A stretch of DNA of 13,256 nt from Acidobacteriota bacterium. GTDB taxonomy: Bacteria > Acidobacteriota > Vicinamibacteria > Vicinamibacterales > 2-12-FULL-66-21. Below are positions 6,700-13,256 of the stretch, one piece after another. The stretch lies in NCBI GenBank assembly GCA_013362195.1, contig JABFWM010000129.1:1-13256 (forward strand), written 5' to 3'. Under the pieces are notes generated by a model that was not told where the DNA came from, ran no database searches, and saw only the letters and a list, made by a program, of their open reading frames with translations. The position numbers and the translations under genes were made by a program. Numbering within the stretch: the stretch's first letter is position 1; each line of letters begins with the position of its first letter.

Positions 6700-6706
6700 C
6701 CGTTTT

Positions 6707-8140
6707 GTGGCTACGCTGACAGAAACGGATCGCATGTCCACCGAAGAGCCGGACGACCGAGGGGGACCCGCTGAACGCGTGCTGATTGTGGAGGACGACC
6801 CGTCGACGCGCATTGGTCTCACGGAGCTCGTTGGCGCGTGGGGGTTCCAGACCGACGGCGCAGCGAACGGCGAAGAAGCCCTGCAGAAGGTCACGACGTT
6901 CCGGCCCGCGATCATCGTGTCGGACCTGGTGATGCCGCGAATGGGCGGCCTCGAGCTCTTGCGCGCGCTTAAAGATCAGTTGTCCGATATCACCCTCATC
7001 CTGCTCACCGCACAGGGCACCGTCGACAGCGCCGTCGAAGCGATCAAGGAAGGCGCCTACGATTACTTGAGCAAGCCGGTCGATCCGCAGCGGCTGAAAA
7101 TCCTGCTGCAGAAAGCGGTCGAACGGCAGGAAACGCTGCGCGAAGTGAAGCACCTTCGCCGGCAGCTGCGCGAGCAGGGAAGCTTCGGCCGGATCGTCGG
7201 CAACAGCCCGGGGATCCGCAGCGTCTATCGTGTGATCGAGCAGTCCGCGCCGACCAACGCCTCGGTGTTGATCTGGGGGGAATCGGGGACCGGCAAGGAA
7301 CTCGTCGCCCAGACGATCCACGAACTGAGTCCGCGCTCGGCCTTCCCCTTCGTCGCGATCAACTGCGCCGCGATTCCGGAGACGCTCCTCGAAAGCGAGA
7401 TCTTCGGGCACGAGAAGGGGGCGTTCACCGGCGCGCACGACCGGCGCACCGGCGTGTTCGAGCTGGCGCATCGGGGCACGCTGTTTCTCGACGAGATTGC
7501 CGAGATGCAGCCGGCGACGCAGGTGAAGCTGCTTCGCGTGCTGCAGGAGCGGACGTTCCGGCGCCTCGGCGGACGTCAGGAGCAGACCGTCGACGTCCGC
7601 GTCATCGCCGCGACGAACGTGAACCCGATCGACGCCGTGCGCAACGGGAAGCTGCGCGAGGACCTGTACTACCGCCTGAACGTCTTCGCGATCGAGCTGC
7701 CGCCGCTGCGCGACCGGCGCGAGGACGTGCCGCTGCTGATCCAGCGGTTCCTGAACGAGTTCAACACGGTGAACGGCAAGGCGGTGCGGGCCGTCGATCA
7801 GGACGCGATGCACGTGCTCGAGCAGTACCCGTGGCCCGGCAATATCCGCGAGCTGCGGAACGTCATGGAGCGCGCGACGATCCTTTCGGACGCCGATTTC
7901 ATCACGACCACACACCTGCCGCCGCTGCTCGTCACGAAAGGCGAGGAGACGCTGCCAACCGTCACGCTCGCGCCGGGCACGACCGTGGACGAAGCGGAGC
8001 GCCGGCTGATTCTGCTGACGCTCGAGCACACGCGCAACAACAAGACGCGCGCGGCCGAGATCCTCGGCATCAGCTTGAAGACGCTGCACAACAAGCTGAA
8101 TCGCATGAAAGAAGAGGAAGGCGGACGGCGGCAAGAGTAG
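6707..8140 (+). CDS. NtrC-family sigma-54-dependent response regulator
   Basis: 477 residues from GTG at 6707; ATG at 6734 is an alternative, and neither has a Shine-Dalgarno site. The receiver domain (24-140) has acidic pocket E29-D30-D31, phosphoacceptor D73 (VSDLVMP), T101 and K123. The AAA+ domain has Walker A GESGTGKE (191-198), the sigma-54 contact loop GAFTGA (238-243), Walker B TLFLDE (258-263) and PWPGNIREL (375-383). Residues about 430-470 are a Fis-type helix-turn-helix. All residues needed for phosphorylation, ATP hydrolysis and sigma-54 remodelling are present. When phosphorylated by the kinase encoded next to it, it should activate transcription from -24/-12 promoters. Its regulon is unknown; the divergent envelope gene is the nearest candidate. 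The kinase gene follows after 9 bp. Confidence 0.95.
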   Translation: MATLTETDRMSTEEPDDRGGPAERVLIVEDDPSTRIGLTELVGAWGFQTDGAANGEEALQKVTTFRPAIIVSDLVMPRMGGLELLRALKDQLSDITLILLTAQGTVDSAVEAIKEGAYDYLSKPVDPQRLKILLQKAVERQETLREVKHLRRQLREQGSFGRIVGNSPGIRSVYRVIEQSAPTNASVLIWGESGTGKELVAQTIHELSPRSAFPFVAINCAAIPETLLESEIFGHEKGAFTGAHDRRTGVFELAHRGTLFLDEIAEMQPATQVKLLRVLQERTFRRLGGRQEQTVDVRVIAATNVNPIDAVRNGKLREDLYYRLNVFAIELPPLRDRREDVPLLIQRFLNEFNTVNGKAVRAVDQDAMHVLEQYPWPGNIRELRNVMERATILSDADFITTTHLPPLLVTKGEETLPTVTLAPGTTVDEAERRLILLTLEHTRNNKTRAAEILGISLKTLHNKLNRMKEEEGGRRQE

Positions 8141-8149
8141 CTGTCGGCT

Positions 8150-10024
8150 ATGTCCATCAAATCGCGGCAGGTCGCCGGCGTCACCTCGCTGGTCATCGTG
8201 GTCGTGGCGGTGCTGTCGGCCTATCACATGGCGACGCTGGCGCGGCTCAGCCTGCAGGAAAGCGCGGCCCGCGGAGACCTGCTGCGGCAGACCATCTTTC
8301 AGCGCGCGCACGAGGTCGTCTCGACGGCGAAGGACGCCGACGCCGCGTACGCCGCGCTGCGCGAGGACGGCGGGATCCGATCGCTGCTCGAATCCGCGGT
8401 CGCCTACTCGCGCGACGTCAACTACGCCGCGATCACCGACCACGACGGGGTGGCCGTTGCGCACAACGGGCGTCCGTTCGAGGGACAGAAGCTCCCGGAG
8501 CAGGAAGACCTCAACAACGTCATCGATCGCGGCCCCATCGAGCTGCTGCGCACCGTCTACTCCGACCGCACCTTCGAGATTCGGCAGAAGCTGCTGTTCG
8601 GCGACCAGGAATTCGGATCCATTCGCATCGGCATCTCGACGCTGTTCGTCAAGGGGGCGGTGCAGCAGGCGCTGCACCGCGCGCTCCAGAGCGCGCTGCT
8701 GGCGCTGCTGCTGTCGACGGCGGTCGCGATCCTGCTCGCGCAATGGATGCTGCGGCCGATCCACGTCATCCAGAGCGGCCTCTCACGGCTCGGACGCGGC
8801 GAACTCGACGTGCGCCTCGAACTGCCGGAAGGGGAGGAGTTCAAGCACCTGGGCACGTCGTTCGAGGCGATCAGCGCACAGCTGTCCGCGTCGCGCGCCA
8901 AGGCGCTGTCCACGCCCACCGACCTCGAAACCGTCGTCGAGACGCTCGAGGACGCCGTCGCGCTGTTCAATCCTGACGGCGAGTTGATCTTCTGCAATCC
9001 GGCCATGGGTTCGCTGCTGCCAGGGTTTTCGATTGCGAGCACGCGCCGGCTGTCGGAGATGGCGCCGGCGACCGACGCGGTGCGTCAGCTGATCGAGCGC
9101 ACGCTGGCCGCCCATCGCGGCCAGGGCCCCGTGTCCGTCTCGAACGATCACGGGGAGGAACGCCTCCTCGTCACGCATCCGATCGACGACGCCGACAACA
9201 AGTTCGTCGGCGCGATGCTCGTCGCGCGCAATCTCGCGTACCTGAACCAGGTGCACTCGACGCTCAATTACTCGCGGAAGCTCGCGGCCCTCGGCCGGCT
9301 GATGGCCGGCGTGGCGCACGAGGTGAAGAACCCGCTGAACGCGATGACGATCCACCTGGAGCTGCTGCGGCAGAAGCTCGCGCGCGTCCAGCGGCCGGTC
9401 GCCGTCGCGGCCGGAAGCGCCGCCGACGCGACCGAGTTCGACGGGCCGCTGGCGCCGGGCGCCGGCGCGCTGTCGGACAGCAACGTCACGAAACACGTCG
9501 ACATCATCGGCAAGGAGATCCAGCGGCTGGATCAGGTCGTCGGCGGGTTCCTGAAGTTCGCGCGGCCCGACGAGCTGAAGCTGCAGCCGGTCCGCCTCGA
9601 TTCGATCATCAGCGACGTCTCGACGACCGTCGCGCCGGAAGCCGAACGCCTGCACGTCGCCGTCAAAACGGAATGCCCCCGCGAGCTGCCGGAGATCAAC
9701 GCGGATCCGGCGATGCTCAGTCAGGCGATCCTCAATCTCGCGCTGAACGCGTGCCAGGCGATGCCGAACGGCGGGACGTTGAAGCTCGCGTGCCGCACGT
9801 CGTCACGCCATCGCGTGGAGATCGACGTCGAGGACACGGGCGTCGGGATTCCGCCGGAGCACCTGCAGAAAATCTTCGACCTGTACTTCACGACGAAGGA
9901 GAAGGGGAGCGGCATCGGGCTGTCGATGGTCTATCGAATCGTGCAGCTCCATGACGGCGAGGTCGAGGTGCAGTCCACACCGGGTGTAGGCACACGATTT
10001 AGACTGATCTTCCCCCAGGCCTAG
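8150..10024 (+). CDS. Membrane sensor histidine kinase (HAMP-PAS-HisKA-HATPase), NtrB-like output
   Basis: 624 residues from ATG at 8150. TM1 is about 10-30 and TM2 about 177-200, enclosing a periplasmic sensor of about 145 residues that contains AAITDHDGVAVAHNGRPFEG, a dCache/PAS-like pattern. A HAMP linker follows (201-250, RPIHVIQSGLSRLGRGELDV), then a PAS-like region (about 258-365, with DAVALFNPDGELIFCNPAM). The HisKA helix has phosphoacceptor H390 (VAHEVKNPLNAM). The ATPase domain shows the N box N529/N533, DTGVGIP (562-568), FDLYFTTKEKGSGIGL (576-591) and GVGTRFRLIFP. All catalytic residues are intact. An Ala/Gly/Pro-rich insertion of roughly 35 residues (about 411-446) lies between the two HisKA helices. 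Partner of the NtrC-type regulator immediately upstream. The signal is unknown. Confidence 0.94.
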   Translation: MSIKSRQVAGVTSLVIVVVAVLSAYHMATLARLSLQESAARGDLLRQTIFQRAHEVVSTAKDADAAYAALREDGGIRSLLESAVAYSRDVNYAAITDHDGVAVAHNGRPFEGQKLPEQEDLNNVIDRGPIELLRTVYSDRTFEIRQKLLFGDQEFGSIRIGISTLFVKGAVQQALHRALQSALLALLLSTAVAILLAQWMLRPIHVIQSGLSRLGRGELDVRLELPEGEEFKHLGTSFEAISAQLSASRAKALSTPTDLETVVETLEDAVALFNPDGELIFCNPAMGSLLPGFSIASTRRLSEMAPATDAVRQLIERTLAAHRGQGPVSVSNDHGEERLLVTHPIDDADNKFVGAMLVARNLAYLNQVHSTLNYSRKLAALGRLMAGVAHEVKNPLNAMTIHLELLRQKLARVQRPVAVAAGSAADATEFDGPLAPGAGALSDSNVTKHVDIIGKEIQRLDQVVGGFLKFARPDELKLQPVRLDSIISDVSTTVAPEAERLHVAVKTECPRELPEINADPAMLSQAILNLALNACQAMPNGGTLKLACRTSSRHRVEIDVEDTGVGIPPEHLQKIFDLYFTTKEKGSGIGLSMVYRIVQLHDGEVEVQSTPGVGTRFRLIFPQA

Positions 10025-10135
10025 TGCGCGGCGGTCATCGGTCAGCCGCCGCCACCAGGCGAAGGGCGAGGCATCGGTACGCGTCGCGTCCAGGAACGCA
10101 GAGAGCCGAAGCTGAGCGCTGAGGCCGAGGCTGTT
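10025..10135 (+). other. Intergenic gap with a 7-bp hairpin after the kinase gene
   Basis: GCGGCGG (10028-10034) and CCGCCGC (10046-10052) can pair across an 11-nt loop directly after the kinase stop codon. No T-tract follows, so termination is possible but not shown. Near the 3' end GAGG (10127-10130) is placed 5 bases before ATG 10136 as a ribosome-binding site. I see no clear promoter, so the lipoprotein gene may be co-transcribed with the two-component genes. Confidence 0.35.
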
Positions 10136-10726
10136 ATGAGCAAGTGGTCATTCGTCATCCCGCTGATCGTTCTTGGCCCGCTTGTCGGCGCATGCGCGTC
10201 GGCGAGCGCCAAGACCGTACCCGCGGAACGCCCGGCGCTCGTCGTGCCGCCGCCGCCGCCACGCGTCGTCGAAACGGCGCCGGCGCCCGATCCCGTTCCC
10301 GAGCCCGTGGCGGATCTTCCGCCGCCGCCTGCGCCAATCAAGCCGGCGCGGCCGTCGCGCGAAACGACCTCGCGTCAGCAGACTGTCACCCCGGCCGAGC
10401 CAAAGACGGGCGAGACCGTCAATCCTGAACCAACGCCGCCGCCCGCCGCCCCGGCGCCGCCGCAGCCGCCGCTGCAGCTGCGGACGCCGCAGACCGCGGA
10501 TTCGACCGAGGCGGAGCGGGCCATTCGCGCGACCATGGATCGCGCTAACTCGTCGCTCGGAGCCGTCAACTTCAACCGCCTCAGCAACGAGCGCAAGAAG
10601 GCGTACAACGACGCCAAGCTGTATCTGCAGCAGGCCGAAGACGCCCTCAAGCAGGGCAATTTCGTGTATGGGCAGAACATCGCGAACAAGGCGGAAACGC
10701 TCGCCCGGGAACTGGCCGGGAAGTGA
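10136..10726 (+). CDS. Proline-rich lipoprotein with C-terminal helical domain
   Basis: 196 residues from ATG at 10136, preceded by GAGG at 5 bases. The signal sequence ends in a good lipobox, LVGAC, with Cys20 the lipidation site. Residues 29-118 are very rich in proline and alanine (runs such as VVPPPPPPRVV and PPPAAPAPPQPP), suggesting an extended, periplasm-spanning tether. Residues 121-195 are charged and helical (AERAIRATMDRANSSL, RKKAYNDAKLYLQQAEDALKQGNFVYGQNIANKAETLARELAG), resembling a TPR-like hairpin of the kind found in envelope proteins of the same lineage. It may link the outer membrane or peptidoglycan to another partner (inference). I do not recognise a named family. Downstream, 269 bp separate it from nrdJ. 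Confidence 0.82.
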   Translation: MSKWSFVIPLIVLGPLVGACASASAKTVPAERPALVVPPPPPRVVETAPAPDPVPEPVADLPPPPAPIKPARPSRETTSRQQTVTPAEPKTGETVNPEPTPPPAAPAPPQPPLQLRTPQTADSTEAERAIRATMDRANSSLGAVNFNRLSNERKKAYNDAKLYLQQAEDALKQGNFVYGQNIANKAETLARELAGK

Positions 10727-10776
10727 GGCGCCGGCCCGGCAAAAAATAGGGCAGGCGAAAGAACCCCGCGTCAAAT
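10727..10776 (+). other. Post-CDS stretch with GC stem and A-tract
   Basis: The end of the lipoprotein gene and following bases can pair GCCGGG with CCCGGC, just before AAAAAATAGGG. The A-tract is on the plus strand, so it is not a standard terminator for the lipoprotein transcript. Nothing else is recognised before the first NrdR-like site. Confidence 0.2.
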
Positions 10777-10792
10777 CGTCAATACCTTGCGT
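10777..10792 (+). promoter_or_regulatory. NrdR-box-like site 1 (weaker)
   Basis: CGTCAATACCTTGCGT matches the 16-bp NrdR consensus (acaCwAtATaTwGtgt) at about ten positions, keeping the CAATA and TTG core parts. Taken alone this is marginal. It gains weight because it starts exactly 32 bp before the strong second site, the phasing usual for NrdR box pairs (about three helical turns). Confidence 0.55.
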
Positions 10793-10808
10793 CACGGCGG
10801 TCCGAGGC

Positions 10809-10824
10809 GCACAATATGTAGTGG
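10809..10824 (+). promoter_or_regulatory. NrdR-box-like site 2 (strong)
   Basis: GCACAATATGTAGTGG matches the NrdR consensus at about 13 of 16 positions, including CACAATAT and TAGTG. NrdR is the ATP/dATP-sensing repressor of ribonucleotide reductase genes. The site lies 8 bp before the -35 hexamer of the nrdJ promoter and 172 bp before the nrdJ start codon. Confidence 0.8.
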
Positions 10825-10831
10825 ATCGGGC

Positions 10832-10860
10832 TTGACAAGGACGTAGCCAGGCCCGATAGT
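10832..10860 (+). promoter_or_regulatory. Sigma-70-type promoter of nrdJ
   Basis: A consensus -35, TTGACA (10832-10837), is separated by 17 bp from GATAGT (10855-10860), a four of six match to TATAAT. The expected start is near 10867, giving a 5' leader of about 130 nt. An alternative pair lying inside the NrdR boxes, TTGCGT (10787-10792) and CACAAT (10810-10815), also has a 17-bp spacer but weaker hexamers. Confidence 0.65.
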
Positions 10861-10879
10861 GATGCGCGCCAGCCGGAAC

Positions 10880-10912
10880 GCGATTGGGGCCTCCCAGCCC
10901 CCTGCGAATCGC
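10880..10912 (+). other. Leader hairpin in the nrdJ 5' UTR
   Basis: GCGATT (10880-10885) pairs with AATCGC (10907-10912), and inside it GGGGC (10886-10890) pairs with GCCCC (10897-10901) around a 6-nt loop, with a one-sided 5-nt bulge. Eleven base pairs in all. It sits about 13 nt after the predicted transcription start. No known riboswitch class is recognised. Confidence 0.4.
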
Positions 10913-10941
10913 CGTTTCGACGCGCCGTTCCAACACATTTT

Positions 10942-10990
10942 GTCGGGGCCGACCCGTGGGGTGCGGGGGCGGCCTGCCATTGGTCGGAGG
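10942..10990 (+). promoter_or_regulatory. nrdJ ribosome-binding site with possible sequestering stem
   Basis: GGAGG (10986-10990) lies 5 bases before ATG 10996 and decides the start. CCGACC (10949-10954) is complementary to GGTCGG (10982-10987), which overlaps the first two bases of the Shine-Dalgarno. The same CCGAC can instead pair with GTCGG/GTCG (10942-10946) just upstream. The two pairings exclude each other, the arrangement of a translational switch. The ribosome-binding site is secure; the switch is a hypothesis. Confidence 0.5.
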
Positions 10991-10995
10991 GTGTC

Positions 10996-13256
<2,261 letters not shown>

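Noticed and set aside
6685..6706. Sigma-54 promoter for the regulator gene itself (TGGTAC then CGTTTTG)
   Set aside because: The invariant GC at -12 is missing at the correct spacing; the segment fits an extended -10 element better.
6680..8764. 694-codon open frame on the minus strand across the regulator and kinase genes
   Set aside because: It is arginine, glutamine and histidine-rich with no domain signature, and lies opposite two genes with complete catalytic motifs. Long antisense frames are expected in GC-rich coding DNA.
10727..10995. Cobalamin riboswitch upstream of the B12-dependent reductase
   Set aside because: I found neither a B12-box-like sequence nor the GCCACTG element in this region. 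The NrdR sites explain regulation better. An Infernal search with the Rfam cobalamin models would settle it.

Overview
The window is GC-rich, densely coding bacterial DNA. Codon use, the paralogue mix and the in-frame SVPVASGFSRK repeat peptide suggest a soil-type Acidobacteriota (perhaps Vicinamibacteria). That placement is an inference from gene style; no rRNA or taxonomic marker is present.

Left half (1-4930, minus strand): a tightly coupled glycan or polysaccharide operon. In transcription order it encodes a multi-pass GT39/PMT-like membrane glycosyltransferase or membrane protein, a GT4 glycosyltransferase, a SAM methyltransferase with an N-terminal zinc ribbon, and a second GT4 enzyme that runs off the left edge. 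Every junction is a 4-base stop/start overlap (GTGA, GTGA, ATGA), so translation is probably coupled. Three 45-bp REP-like hairpin units, plus a degenerate fourth, sit in frame inside the membrane protein gene.

Middle (5017-6572, minus strand): a CPBP/CAAX-type intramembrane protease, and upstream of it a probable envelope protein with a glycine-zipper segment. A perfect 13-bp hairpin lies between them. The envelope protein gene is divergent from a two-component operon, and the 134-bp divergent region holds a sigma-54-like element facing the envelope gene and a small inverted repeat.

Right half (6707 to the end, plus strand): an NtrC-family sigma-54 activator and its membrane histidine kinase, separated by 9 bp; then a proline-rich lipoprotein; then the 5' three quarters of a class II (adenosylcobalamin-dependent) ribonucleotide reductase gene, nrdJ, truncated by the window edge. 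Upstream of nrdJ is a well-formed regulatory region: two NrdR-box-like sites spaced 32 bp start to start, a TTGACA-17-GATAGT promoter, and a leader of about 130 nt that could form a Shine-Dalgarno-sequestering stem.

I do not see a wholly new multi-gene system. The items most worth checking are the REP array inside a coding sequence, the paired NrdR boxes with a structured nrdJ leader, the possible sigma-54 link between the two-component system and its divergent neighbour, and a set of GTG starts that look leaderless.
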